From Lateolabrax maculatus (Eukaryota > Chordata > Actinopteri > Acropomatiformes > Lateolabracidae), in contig CM062218.1 of NCBI GenBank assembly GCA_031216445.1, forward strand, positions 19,815,501 to 19,879,500: 64,000 nt of DNA. The letters are read 5' to 3'. The notes beneath the pieces were generated by a model that ran no database searches, had not been told where the DNA came from, and saw only the letters and a program-made list of their open reading frames with translations. A program made the position numbers and the translations under genes. Each line of letters starts with the position of its first letter. Position 1 is the stretch's first letter. Positions 1 to 11,152 of the stretch are shown here, piece by piece.

Positions 1-1100
1 CTTCTCCTGTTTCATCTGCTTCTCTTTGTTGGCCTTCAGCGCCAGTTTGTTGTGGTGGGCGAAGGCATCTTTGACCAGCTGAAAGGGAGAGGTAGGGAGA
101 AATGAGGGCCAAGGCGAGGCGTGGCTCTGTCGCTGCACAGTACAGTACGCAGTCTTAAAGAAGCGGCAGGTACAGTAACATCGCTCACCTTCTCTGGAGC
201 ACCTGATTCGCCACCAGTGAAGAAATCAGTTTTGCGGCGGAGGAAGCTGAAAAATGTGTTTACTAACTGTTGAGACAAAAAGAGGCTGTCACAAGTTATG
301 ACTTTAATTATGCACTAAATTTGCAACATTGTTGGCATGACTGGACTAGAGTACATATGCTTAATTTTTACACTTGCACTGCATCAGCGAAACAGTTCGT
401 TCATATGATGCATATCGGCAATATTAAATTTCTTCCCATCCTCCATATCCTTCTACTATTTGTTGTATGATCTATATGCATTAGTTGATCACTATGTGGT
501 ACAAGCAAACTACTGAACTAGATAATCTTCATCCTTCCACTGACTCAGCTGTCTCAGCCTTTAGTTCATTTCCTTTATCATTAGCAAAGACATGTGTGCA
601 GAAGGAGCATTCTGCTTCTTCTAGAAATTTCGAGATCATTTCAGCCATGTGACAACACACAGATAGGACCCAGCACCTCAGTGCTAAATAGAGTTTAATT
701 GTATAACGAATATTCATAACATCTTCCTTCCAGGAAAACAGACCTAAATAGAACTAAAATTAGATTTAATTTAAGTGCCACGCTGCTTCGTTAGTCACAT
801 GTGTGCCAAATTCAACGGAACACCCCAATGATTAAAGACGTCAAGTTATGGTCTGTACTGCAAGAAAGCCTCTTCATAAAGAGAACAATATCAGCCAACA
901 CCTCTAAAATAGTTGACAGTATAGTTTCTCTGCACGTGAAAGCCTACTAGCTCACAGGCTAACTGCGTTAGCCTCAACATTAGCTGAGCGGTAGCTTCAG
1001 CACGTTAACAAACCCACGGACTCACTTCTTGTACGCCTCCTTCGTGTTGCTGCGCCATAACAAGCAACATGCCGTCATACTTTTCTTCGTCGTCGGCCAT
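1..1100 (-). CDS. nudc: Nuclear migration protein NudC, 5' three exons (partial, runs off window start)
   Basis: NUDC is a cytoplasmic HSP90 co-chaperone and dynein/LIS1 pathway protein needed for nuclear migration and mitosis. Three coding exons are visible on the minus strand: 1100-1026 (25 codons, starts MADDEEKYDGMLL), 266-189 (26 codons, LVNTFFSFLRRKTDFF) and 78-1 (26 codons, then cut by the window edge). Every junction is phase 0 with consensus sites: donor GTGAG after exons 1 and 2, and CAG acceptors before exons 2 and 3. The 77 visible residues match the NUDC N-terminal region (EEKYDGML..AQQHEGGVQE, NTFFSFLRRKTDFF). The CS domain and the stop codon lie outside the window. The start is the only ATG in frame at the head of exon 1. 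The gene is head-to-head with nr0b2. NUDC paralogues such as NUDCD3 are less likely because the FFSFLRRKTDFF block fits NUDC itself. Confidence 0.93.
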
Positions 1101-1260
1101 GATGGTGAATTAAGACAAGGGTGAATAAAATGCTAGCTGTGAGATGACAAGCAGAAAAGTTGAGTTTAGCGACGATGTGTGAGGCCCGTAGTCACGCCAC
1201 TCACTTCCTGGAAACAAGCCCCGCCTACGCTTGTTTTGACCAATTGGAAGAATAGATTTT
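1101..1260 (-). promoter_or_regulatory. Probable nudc promoter and 5' leader
   Basis: This stretch directly upstream of the nudc ATG is richer in CpG and GC than the AT-rich DNA beyond it. Read on the minus strand it has an ETS-type CAGGAAGT (1203-1210), a GC-box-like stretch near 1218-1226 and a CCAAT box inside a palindromic CCAATTGG (1240-1247). No TATA box is evident. This fits a TATA-less housekeeping promoter. The transcription start is not determinable here. Confidence 0.5.
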
Positions 1261-3060
1261 ACATGACGGTCGAAATATCCAATGAAGTGAGAGCACTGGT
1301 CTATGGAGGGACTGAGGCGCCCGGAAGAATGAGCATTTTGACTTTCAGAAGAAACTGGACAATTCTGACTTTGTTGTAACTATCACGTTTAAACCACAGT
1401 ATTATCATTTTAAAACGCAATAAAAATCTAATATTACATTAGCAGTAATACAAAAAAACTAAAGGCATTTTTGAGAATAAGAGCTTAAAATAAACCAAAA
1501 AATACTGTGTCAGAAATTCTAAAATTACAACTGACATTAAAATGTATTTTATTAGATTATGGGCCCTCAATGCTTTTGTGTTATATATTTATTGTTTTCA
1601 ACTTTTAACACCAGTAAAGAAGTTATTATTATTATGATATACATTTTTGATGTAATCTACAATCCTATCAAATAGAGAAAGCAACACATTAAATCAACTA
1701 ATGAATAAATGCATTAATTGACCAATATTTTATTTCAGCATTCAGGTGAATGCAGTTTTCTATTTCTATCCTGTCTCTCATTTTCTATCTGTTGAGCTTG
1801 TGGCCACACCAGTCTGTGGTTTCACAGCAGGTGTTTTCCGTCACCTGTTACATGCAACTCACCTGCTGCAGTGACATCACTGCTGTAGCTGCAATACATC
1901 TAAAATCCACTAAGAGGAAAGAAGTGTCATTTAGTATTAATTTACACTTTGAACTATTGAAGGAAAGATTGAGCAACTTTTTTAGATTTTGAAATCAATG
2001 TGTAGCAAGTCAGAGACCAGGCTATTCTATTCCACAGCTGAAATGATAAGCTGATGAATCAACTTGACAAAAAATGTATGAGTCCTCATGTAAGTGGTTT
2101 AATCAAGCAAAAAAATAAAACGGTGAGCATTTGCTGCTTATAGTTTTTTTAGTGTTTTAAAAATTCAATAATTTAAATAATTATTTGTGAATTAAGACAA
2201 ATAATTGTTTAAATTAGATGTTTTATCTATTTATTTTTATCCAATTTTGAAAATACATTCATATTTGTAGCCTAAATAACATTTATGGATGTAATCACCA
2301 CAAGGAGCAGGGCAGTCTATACCAGTTTAATGGATGTGTACGAATAAGCCAGCAACCAACCCATTTAAGAAGTTACAGGTAAAGGTATTATTATCATTAT
2401 ACCATGTCATGCATCAGAAAAAAGTATTTTCACTGATGTTTCATTAAGTGCTACTATAGACCACAGATATTACTAGAAAGTGAAACCACGGGTGCTGCTG
2501 GACCAGAGTTCACAGCTCTGTCTGTGACTCAGATTACACATAGAGGGGAATTTTCACAAACTGATTACACCTCCATTAAGCTTTCTTTTTTTTTTGTTGC
2601 AGATTTTCAAAACAGCTTGTTGTCTGTATCTTGATGTGTACAAGATTCTAATGACAGAAAATCTTTAATTACTGCAGTCAGGCCTGACAAAATGAATTAA
2701 ATTACCCGAGAAACAAGTAATTCCTGAAACTGGAAGCACAGTTGTAATCCTCAAAACCTATTAAAAAAAAATAAAAAAAATTGTTGTTCATGCAGGTTGT
2801 TGGTGTAACTGGGGCAAAAGTCAGGTGGCAGCCTGTGCGTTGACCCCTTCAGTCCTTGATAGACTGGTGCAGGCTGAGTTAATGACTCAGGTAAACATCA
2901 TAAATGTCATTCACCTTACCCACTTCTGTATTTCCCTTCCCTGTGTCAGTTTAACTAACCTTATAGTGGCCACGTGGAGGGAACCTAGATCTGTATGCAT
3001 GGTAAGTCCATGGCCACGTTTTTTTTTTTTTTTTCTTTTCAAACGCAGAGATTTAAAACA
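1261..3060. other. Intergenic, nudc-nr0b2
   Basis: AT-rich DNA between two divergent genes. No exon with recognisable homology is visible; the ORFs here are short and low-complexity. It has A/T runs, including a T run around 3019-3035. Distal regulatory sites of either gene could lie here, but I see no specific one. Confidence 0.6.
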
Positions 3061-3066
3061 GGAGGG

Positions 3067-3111
3067 TCAAGGCTGAACTTGTCATGATCAGGTGACATCC
3101 TGGATAAATAG
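3067..3111 (+). promoter_or_regulatory. Probable nr0b2 core promoter: LRH-1/ERR-like half site and TATA-like box
   Basis: About 105-150 bp before the nr0b2 ATG there is TCAAGGCTG (3067-3075), one mismatch from the monomeric nuclear receptor site YCAAGGYCR. A CAGGTGA E-box/half-site follows at 3089-3095 and a TATA-like ATAAATAG at 3104-3111. A start site about 30 bp after the TATA-like box would give an ~80-nt leader and rule out translation from any codon upstream of 3133. SHP promoters in mammals are known to respond to LRH-1, SF-1 and ERR, so the position is suggestive. This is motif-level evidence only. Confidence 0.4.
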
Positions 3112-3215
3112 GGCCCCAGCTTGTGGAGTTGTGTGTAGGCACTATACGTGACTCTGCCCATGCTTTCCGGAGCTCACTGGTCTACGTTATTCTTCCTGTG
3201 GATATTTTTTCCGTC

Positions 3216-4096
3216 ATGATGTTTCCTCTGGAAGAAACTACAAACAGTGCTTGCTCCAGTTACCGGGATCAGCATCCTCACGCTATCCTCTACAGCATCC
3301 TGAGCTGGAGGGAGAGTGGCTACCACCATAACAATCTGAACCGTCACGCCACAGCGCATAACTGCCACTGTGAGCAGAGGAGGACAGTGGACCCAAAGGC
3401 CACCTGCCAAGTTGCCTCCGGCGTGCTGGTCAAAACCATCTGCTTTATGAGAAGTTTACCAGCCTTCAGTCAGCTTCCATCAGGAGACCGGTCGTCACTG
3501 TTAAGGCACTGCTGGCTTCCTTTATTTGTTCTGGGGCTTGCCCAAGAGGAGATAGTCTTTGAAGTGATTGATGTACCAAATTCGAGCATCCTTAGACAGA
3601 TCCTTCTCGGACCAGGACCAGGACTCACTGAAAAGGAGGCTGACCAACCGACTCAAGCTGGAGTCCACATATTGAGAACTTGTTTGCATCAGCTGTGGGA
3701 TCTGGATCTGGGTCCGAAGGAATACGCGTACCTGAAGGGTGCCCTGTTGTTTAACCCAGGTAAAACACATTTTGTATTAGTTTCAACAGCCATGCTGATT
3801 AGTTTGTTGGCCTTGTGATATGAGCTTCCAACAGAAACCTCTCTTTGTCCGGTACAGTTGTTCAAGGATTGAGCGCCGTGCTGTTCATTGAAGGCCTCCA
3901 GCGAGAAGCTCGGAGAGCTCTCCAAGAAGTCATCCACCTCCTGCACCCAGGGGACACCGGTCGCTTCAGCCACGTCCTCCTAGCAGCCTCCTCCATTCAG
4001 ACAGTCAGCCACAGCCTGGTCACCGAGCTCTTCTTCAAGCCACTTATTGGCAACACAAATATGTTACGTTTATTAACAGAGCTGTTGTTTGACTGA
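3216..4096 (+). CDS. nr0b2: Small heterodimer partner (SHP), nuclear receptor subfamily 0 group B member 2
   Basis: An orphan nuclear receptor without a DNA-binding domain that represses other receptors (LRH-1, HNF4, FXR outputs), mainly in bile acid and lipid control. There are two coding exons: 3216-3759 (phase 1 end, donor GTAAAA) and 3858-4096 (acceptor TACAG), separated by a 98-bp intron at 3760-3857. Together they encode 260 residues, close to the family length. An N-terminal LxxLL-like motif (AILYSILSW, about residues 23-31) is followed by a ligand-binding-like domain with FMRSLPAFSQLP, LFVLGLAQEE, PKEYAYLKG and FNPVVQGL across the splice. A C-terminal LLTELLF resembles the SHP tail. 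The two-exon layout split in helix 8/9 is typical of NR0B genes. The start is ATG 3216 or the adjacent ATG 3219. An in-frame upstream extension to 3123 would lie before the likely transcription start. NR0B1/DAX1 is excluded by the short N-terminus and by synteny. Confidence 0.93.
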
Positions 4097-4157
4097 GAAA
4101 GACTCATATGTTGTAATATGTAATTTTATACATGGATCTACGTTGAAAAGCACATGA

Positions 4158-4163
4158 AATAAA
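4158..4163 (+). terminator. nr0b2 poly(A) signal AATAAA
   Basis: A canonical AATAAA lies 62 bp after the nr0b2 stop, followed by T-rich and GT-containing sequence. It implies a very short 3' UTR of roughly 80 nt. Confidence 0.65.
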
Positions 4164-4179
4164 CTTTAATGCCACTTTT

Positions 4180-6280
4180 GAGCTCGATTAAGTAATTTCA
4201 GGTGTCCTGTGGATGGGGAATTCTGAAGTCTGGCCGTGGAAATGTATTCTTTGACTCCCTCATGTGGCCACATGTGGCAAGAAACAAGCGAACAAAATCC
4301 TCTTTTTGTATCACTTCATTTACTTTATTGTTTTTACAATGAGACATCAGTTAAAAGATGGCTAACTGTATGTTTAACAACCTGCCAACACATCTTTGAG
4401 AAAAACATAAAGTACCGTACCTCGGTGAAAGCAGTGTACTTTGGGATTTAGGAGACCTTCTGAGAGAAATATAATGTGCGAATGGAAACAAAATGCTATG
4501 CTTTACCAGACAATTCAAACCAGTTTAGTAAAATAAGAAGTATGTTAGGATAGTTAGTTAGCCATTTATATGGCACACACACATTCATCACTTATCGTGG
4601 TGGAATCAGTTTCACACCATTATATTATAACCACTGTGGTGTTTTTTAAAATATCTATTTTACCTCAAGTCACAAAAATAGTTTATTGTTTATACTAAGA
4701 AGTGTAATAGGGCACAAGAGGATAGATCCTATGAGACGAGAGTGTAATCTGGACAGTTAAACCATTCCTTTATAATATCTGCATTAGCCACCCATGTGTA
4801 TTAACTGAAGGCACTACAATAGGTCCCATGACTAACAGTAACCATAATCTAATGCTGATAAGAAGGACAGAGAGCTGAATAAATTCAACTGAGTCAGCTG
4901 GACAAATTCCCATCAGCAACCAGGAGCAAACACAGCAAGCATGTTGGGCTAAGGAAACAGACATTCACTTCATGAGCTTGGGATAACGTCACTAATAAGT
5001 TAAAGTTATAGTACATGATACAACCTAAAGTCTAGCTGCAGTTCACCCCAGCTGTCATAACGTCTTTCAGTCCGAGACTTGAGTTACAGACTGAGACAAG
5101 GACGGCCACAAACAGTATCCAGAGTGCATCAAACACCTGGTTCACTTATAAAGCTTCAGGGCTACCTGCTGCACATGAGCTTCATCTTATAAACACTAAT
5201 AATAATCTGCTTTGAAAAATAAAGATTACACTCCACATTGTATGAACATCATAAAAGTGAAAATAGAAAAAAATAAAATAAAATTTGACACACACACAAA
5301 AAAAAACTTAACTCAAGGTCCACTTACTAGCTTTTTCCATAGCTTTCAACTTGTCTTTCCTCAGGGAAAATCATGTCAAACATTATTTACTCACTTTCTT
5401 GCCAAGAGAATACCACTCTAATATCTGTATGGTAAATATAATGCTATGGCCAGCAGCCAGTTAGCTTAGCGTAGCATTAAGACTGTAAGTACAGAAACAA
5501 AACTGTAAAAATGACAATTTATGGCCAAGAAGTAGTCCAGTGCATAACTCCCTGAAAAACCAAAACGTCTTTGTTTTCACACTAAACAAGTTAATTAGTG
5601 AGCTTTAGAGGTGTTGCTAGGCAGATTTTGTTACCTTTGGACAGAACCAGTCTAGCCGTTTCCGGCGTTTCCAGTCTTTGTGCTAAGCTTAGCTAACTGG
5701 CTGTTGTGTGCAACTCTCCGCAAGAAAACAAACAAGCATATTTCCTAAAATGTCAAACTATTACTTATTTCGAGTGGACTACATAAAAACCAATGGACTT
5801 TGAACCATGATATAAAACTGCCTTTTTCTTCCTGACAGATATTTTTACTTCATCCTCTGCCTAAAACTGGCAATGTACACCTCTTAAATCAATATGAAAT
5901 ATTTCTGGTCACTAATCTAGTATCACGGACAGTAAATATGTGACACGCAACCACTGAAAGCATAAAGAAATCAGCACATGAATTAGTTTAAAATTATTAA
6001 TTATTATTATTAGTTTAATTATTATAATGATGAAATGTGCCCAAAAAAAAAATAACAATACAACTGTACTTTATATTTACAGAACTAAATCCAAACCTCT
6101 TTAGCATAACAACAACAGAATAATCCCACCAGGTCAGCTCTCATGAATGGTTCGGTTCTCCTCTAAGGACGAGGGAGCTGCTGGTGATCCCTGCCTGCAG
6201 TGCAAGCTCTCAATCAAGCAGTCCTTCAAATACACACATAAGCCCTGAGTTCACTGAAGTCCTTCAGACAATGTGAATAT
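4180..6280. other. Intergenic between convergent nr0b2 and kdf1
   Basis: AT-rich DNA with no recognisable exon. Apart from the foldback repeat at 5425-5775 and A/T runs near 6000-6060, I see nothing specific. ORFs here are short and without recognisable domains. Confidence 0.55.
5425..5775. repeat. Foldback teleost dispersed repeat
   Basis: Two 32-bp arms (5454-5485 and 5672-5703) are imperfect inverted copies of each other, matching at about 27 of 32 positions and built on GCCAGTTAGCT. Related sequence occurs at 36066-36211 and, more diverged and inverted, near 49282-49620. I recognise it as a type of interspersed element frequent in percomorph genomes but cannot give a database name. It carries no coding sequence. 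Confidence 0.6.
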
Positions 6281-6286
6281 TTCACA

Positions 6287-6292
6287 TTTATT
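6287..6292 (-). terminator. Probable kdf1 poly(A) signal
   Basis: AATAAA on the minus strand, 153 bp beyond the kdf1 stop codon. It is the first canonical signal after the terminal exon. Longer 3' UTR forms are possible because more A/T-rich sequence follows. Confidence 0.5.
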
Positions 6293-6444
6293 TTTCCACA
6301 GTAAAGCAATGGTCTCTACAAAGAGCTTGGCTCAGCCAGAGACTCCTGTGCAAGTAGTGTCGCCTTTCGACGCCCCGCATGTGACCTTGTGGACGCAGCA
6401 CGGCAAATAATTCAAGCATAGATGGCCAATGAAGAGCAGGAAAA

Positions 6445-9400
6445 TCATGTTCTCATGGATGTGCGAATTAGAGGGACGCCCGAAGAATTTGTCTCTGTGT
6501 GCGAGGGCGAGTAGGCTGTCAGAGAACTAGAAGTATGACCTACAAGAACACAAAAAAAGACAGAAAAAAAAAAACACGGTAATTCCTCAGCATTCATCTG
6601 GGGAGGAGACAGGGCATCGATTCTGCTCATCACTATTCACAGGACAGTGCAACTAGTTATCATTTCACAATCACATCTGGGGTATTTTCATTTAAAAAAA
6701 GGGCAACAGTTTTGGTGAATCCCATTCTCAACATTTGCAGGAGCAAGCCTCACAGGGAAATTTGAGATAGATTTAGGATAAGAACACAAAAATGTTCTTG
6801 CATGAAGCCCATTATTGTTATCTCATATTCTTATCTTTCCATCTACATTCCCGGTTACACACAGATGTCACTTTGTAATTTTAAAACGGTTGGGACATGT
6901 ACTACAGAGTCCAGGCGGACCAGAAGTAAGTACACCCTGCAGTGTGGGACCTCTTAGCTGTGGTTCACTTCACTGATAAAAACTATTTACATTTCAGCCG
7001 GTCCTCGTTGCAGCCTTATGAACAGACTCAGTGCCTCCATGTTCATTTGCCAGGAACTAAGTCCACTTATGAATATTTGTCACCTGACCAACAAATCCCT
7101 CTCTACAAGATATGGTTGACACACTCAATGTTTAGAAAAAATCTTTGTATAGTTAATTTGTGCCGACTCACTGTTCTCACCAGACTGAAGAAAGATAAAA
7201 CTCCAGAATAAATCAATTTCACTGCAGGGTTACTGTAGTGTAAATAAGCCCTACATGTATCAATATTATAATTAGAATTTAACTTAATTTCTATTGGGCA
7301 TATTTATATTTTCTGCTCATTTGTGCATCCTTTGCAGATGCATTTAAATGTGTTGTGTAGTATAAAATCTCATTGAATAGCTGGTTATAATCACACAAAC
7401 GCAAACTGTAAAATAACACCAGTGGTCAAATAATGGATAAGGGCCGCCTCCGTCATAGAGGACACAGAGGTCATATCCTCTGTATTTATTCGGGGAAATA
7501 AAGATGATTAATTAACCTGGGTGGAGGCAGATTACATTCTACAAAAAAACTTCCACATAAATAGTACTGTATTGACTGAGCCCAGGATTTTTTAGTTAAT
7601 ATGTGTAAATTGAAATAATTTTAGGTCAACAAAACCAAATACATAAAAGATTTTAGTGTTTATCCACCAGAATTGTATTCCTGGTTGTGTGGACGAGGCT
7701 TTGAAATAGCATTTAGACCAGTGGTTTGAAACTGAGTCATTGCAGGGGGTGCACGCATGACAAGGGGATGTTGAAAACATGTCCAAAAATAAATAAATAA
7801 TAAAATCGGATTCCAAAGGGAACAATGACCATACAAGTGTGCTCTGATGCTTGACAGGCATTTCTGACAGGGTGAAAAACAGGTGATGTTAACACGTCAG
7901 TCATACCTGAAATACGACAGAGCCAATCTTGCTTTCAAGTTCCCTATCAATGTAGTGACAGACATTTGGCCTTTTGTGCCTAAAAACTCTGAAAGCTTTG
8001 CGCAGTTTAATTTCATTTATACGCAGGGGGATGACAGAAAAAAATTTAAAAATCGAGAAGTCGGGTGCATTTTGGGACAGTCTTTTCAAAAAAAAGCATC
8101 TTATAATTATATATAAAAAAAAAATATAATTTTACTGCAACATTTGCCAAGACAAAAGATCTCTCTGTCTAGTCAGAAATAAAAGTGAATATTAAAAAGT
8201 GTAAGAGAATGCAACAGGAAGTCAGACCAATGTTTGGATACGTATGATGGAAACAAACCCTAGTGTATACTGCCCGACCAGTGCCAAAACTGTTGGCACA
8301 TACACGCATGATGAATTTCCTCTGCTGCCACAGCCAAGTTACAGAAAATAAACAAAACACGTTATTCAAAGTCACTACAAGGAATAATATACGTGAGAGG
8401 TACACTATTCAAGCTACAATTTTCCATCTTTTTTTCATGGAAATCACAAGTGTATGTAATAAATCTAAGAGTATGCTGTGGATGTCGTAACATAATACAG
8501 GCTCATTCCTTACCTCCGTTGTTCCTCCATATGTCTCTGGCACACTTGTCAGAGGAGGTCAGCTCTGATATTTGGATGTTTGGATTTGATTTGTAGTCAT
8601 CTGGAGGAAACGGAGAAAAATGAGAGTGATGGTTACTTGATGGCAGGAAAGCAGTTCTATATGTTTTGCGAGTTAGGAAATCGAAATACTGCAACAACTT
8701 ACTGTTGTTGCTGAACGAAAAGGAATCGCTCTCCCTCATTGTCTCGTTCCCGCTGTCCGACATCGTCCTCTCCCTCCTGGAAATGGGCGGCTTCCTCTTC
8801 GTGCTCTTCCGGGTGCTGATGCGGATAATGCCGCGCACCAGCCGGCACTCTGCCTCCTGCTCATCCATTTTGTGCTCCTCTGCCAGGGAGTTGATGAGAT
8901 GGTTGATGGCCTTGCTCTTCTTCAGAAACACGGAGTCCGAGGTGCACCTGGCCAACTCTTCGATCTGATATTCAGAGTAGAGCTCCAGCAGCTTCTTGGT
9001 GATCAGAGAGTCCACGTCCTCCTCGGGATCCTCCCAGTCGTCAAACCTCATGGACTCATGCAGGGACGGATGGCTGGGCTGCATTGGAGCACCAGGCGGA
9101 GGCAAATACGATGAAGTTTTGGGTCCGACATCTAAGTACTCTCTCGGACTATCAACTTTGACTCCAGCGATGTGGACGTCCCCTAGCCAGTCTGTGGCGT
9201 CCTCTTCTTTGTTGTCCCCTGGGTTCATGGCGCGTAGGCTCACCTTCTCTGGTTCATCCGGGGAGCTCTCGTTTGGCGCCAGGCACGGAGGGGACCGCTG
9301 GCAAACTCTGTACAGGCCGCAGGTGAGCACGCTGCACACAAAGGTCCGACAGCTCCTCGGAGAAGCGCAGGGGTTGCAGGTTTGTGCCACGGAGGGAGGG

Positions 9401-9633
9401 TCAGCCGAGCCGGGGATGAAGCCGATGATCTCAGACTCCTTTCCGTTAGCATCTTTTAGGTGAGCTTTGTGGGCCGTCTTCGACACTGGGGTCGGGAGCC
9501 CTTCTTCCACCGGGTCCACGCAACGCTCCTCATAGGACGAACTCTGGCTGCTGCTCAGACTCAGACTGGGTCCACGCCCGTAGCTGCCGGGCCCTGAGCT
9601 GTGTCTCGGACTGCCAGCGCTGCCGGCAGACAT
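6445..9633 (-). CDS. kdf1: Keratinocyte differentiation factor 1
   Basis: KDF1 restrains proliferation and promotes differentiation of epidermal cells; its biochemical activity is not well defined. There are three coding exons on the minus strand: 9633-8703 (310 codons plus one base, donor GTAAGT), 8600-8514 (87 nt, acceptor CTCCAG, donor GTAAGG) and 6539-6445 (acceptor TTGTAG, stop TGA). Both introns are phase 1 and the joined frame is open for 370 residues. The N-terminus is Ser-rich (about 1-35), then IIGFIPGSADP (69-79) and a Cys-rich stretch (86-117). The most conserved block, from DVDSLITKKLLELYSEYQIEEL through AECRLVRGIIRISTRKS (about 206-277), is the KDF1 signature. The C-terminal TNSSGVPL resembles the vertebrate end. 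Intron 2 is 1974 bp. Zebrafish has two kdf1 copies; which one this is cannot be told. Confidence 0.92.
6540..8513 (-). other. kdf1 intron 2
   Basis: AT-rich intron bounded by GTAAGG and TTGTAG on the minus strand. Short ORFs inside it have no recognisable domains. I see no repeat boundary or RNA gene in it. Confidence 0.7.
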
Positions 9634-10701
9634 GACTTACTGGCTCTAAGCTCTGGAAGAGCATAAGAGAAAATGAGGTCAACTGAGGTGTAATTAAATG
9701 ATAAGACGTTGGTAAGGTGTTGAAATAGCTAACAAGACTTCAAGTTATCAATCCAATCCATAAGGCAAAAACCTTAAATGACTTGAGGCCACCTGAGGGC
9801 ATCTCCCTTCAAAACAATTGTGAAACTACTACCCCGAGGTGGCAGGTAAAGTAATCTAACTGGTTCTCTTTGGATGTGTAAACACACAAAGACAGTATCC
9901 ACATATCCAATTCACTGTGTGAGGTCATGGGAGGTTATTACAACTGGACTGAAATGTTTGACTGGAACTGTTACATGAAGACAAACACACTGTACGAAGA
10001 GGTTGAAATGAGATGAAAATGAAAATGCTTCCATTCATCCACAACTGCACACACAGGAACTGCTGCAGGCCAGCCCATCGCCTGTGCTCACACTGCCAGG
10101 CTGAATCAGGTTTCATTTAAAAAGTCTGATAAAACCCAGAGACAAACCAACCAGCACACATACTTCTTATGAATCTGTTGTATGTATGTATTACGGGTAG
10201 AAAAAAATGCCAACACTACAACTGATTCAGTCAATTGGATGTTAGATAGAACAGTTTGAAGAGTTTACAGAATAGAAAAGCAAGGCTTTTAAGTTGCATG
10301 GATACCGAATTGAATACAAAATGTCATTGAATCTGATGCTATCTTCAGTTATGTTTTACCGGGTATACATGTTCACAGACACCGTAATAAGCTTTAAATG
10401 GCCTCCGTGTCATGGCGAAATGTGTTGGTACAATGTTTACAGTAGTCACAACATGTAGTTAGCTAGTAAACAAACAAGTGAAATGAAATCATTATTTTGC
10501 TGTTTTTTCCCCCACATTTAACCACTACCATTAATTAACACGCGTATAACACACATTTATCCACAATCCCTGCCGTGTATTATGAAAATTATTTTCACTT
10601 TCATGGCGACTTGTCATCGCGGCTCTTCCCTCCATTAGAGGACTAACGAGCTTCTCCCTCAGCATAACTCACAGTTTACACGGTGCGTCCGCCAACTCAC
10701 T
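9634..10701 (-). other. kdf1 5' UTR with probable upstream non-coding exon and intron
   Basis: A splice acceptor (CTCTTCCAG, minus strand) sits 19 bp before the kdf1 ATG, so the coding exon probably begins at 9652. A good donor, GGGA followed by GTGAGT, occurs at 10700-10695 on the minus strand, just inside a GC-richer patch. That would make a non-coding first exon ending near 10701 and an intron of about 1.05 kb. No transcript evidence is available; this is inferred from splice-site strings only. Confidence 0.4.
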
Positions 10702-10734
10702 CCCGATTTAACGCTGTCTTCTCCACCTCGCGTG

Positions 10735-10744
10735 AAACATGTCC
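10735..10744 (-). promoter_or_regulatory. p53/p63-type half site near putative kdf1 promoter
   Basis: GGACATGTTT on the minus strand matches the RRRCWWGYYY decamer of the p53 family perfectly, about 35 bp upstream of the proposed non-coding first exon. A full response element needs two decamers and I see only one. p63 is the main epidermal regulator, so the position is of interest for an epidermal gene, but a single 10-mer occurs often by chance. Confidence 0.25.
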
Positions 10745-11130
10745 GTTTTTAATCCATTTTAAATGTTCATTATGTCAGCTCCGCTCCAAAATGTCTGTTT
10801 CAGTAAAGTTTTCGGCCAAATCCGTGTACCTGAGCGTCAAGGTGGAGGAAACGCACCAGGTAGCAACAAGAGGTTGGACCTCCGGGTTTCACCTAAAGAA
10901 TAAAACGCAATTCAAATAGACACCGTGATTTTAGCTTACAATTATGTCATGTCTTTTACGTGTTCACAGTGGTAATAACATATTTAAATAACATAATAAT
11001 AATATTTAAATGACGTAGCAATTTAGCCCAGAAGGCCACCACCAAAAAGCATAAGTCAACATTTTTACACTTTTATTTTGACATGATTTCCGGTGTTAGG
11101 CCAGGTCCTGCTCGCCTGCCGAGAGACGCG

Positions 11131-11152
11131 CACCCCTCGCGGGAGCGCGCAC
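11131..11152 (+). repeat. Left arm of a CpG-rich inverted repeat
   Basis: A 22-bp CpG-rich string (begins CACCCCTCGCGG) that recurs exactly as its reverse complement at 12409-12430. The matching extends three more bases with one mismatch. Further flanking similarity is patchy. Confidence 0.6.

Noticed and set aside
3123..3215. Possible N-terminal extension of nr0b2 from 3123
   Set aside because: It would start at or before the probable transcription start (TATA-like box at 3104) and does not resemble SHP N-termini; ATG 3216/3219 fits better.
8666..9463. Plus-strand open frames of 80-155 codons opposite kdf1 exon 1
   Set aside because: Antisense shadows of the conserved kdf1 coding sequence.
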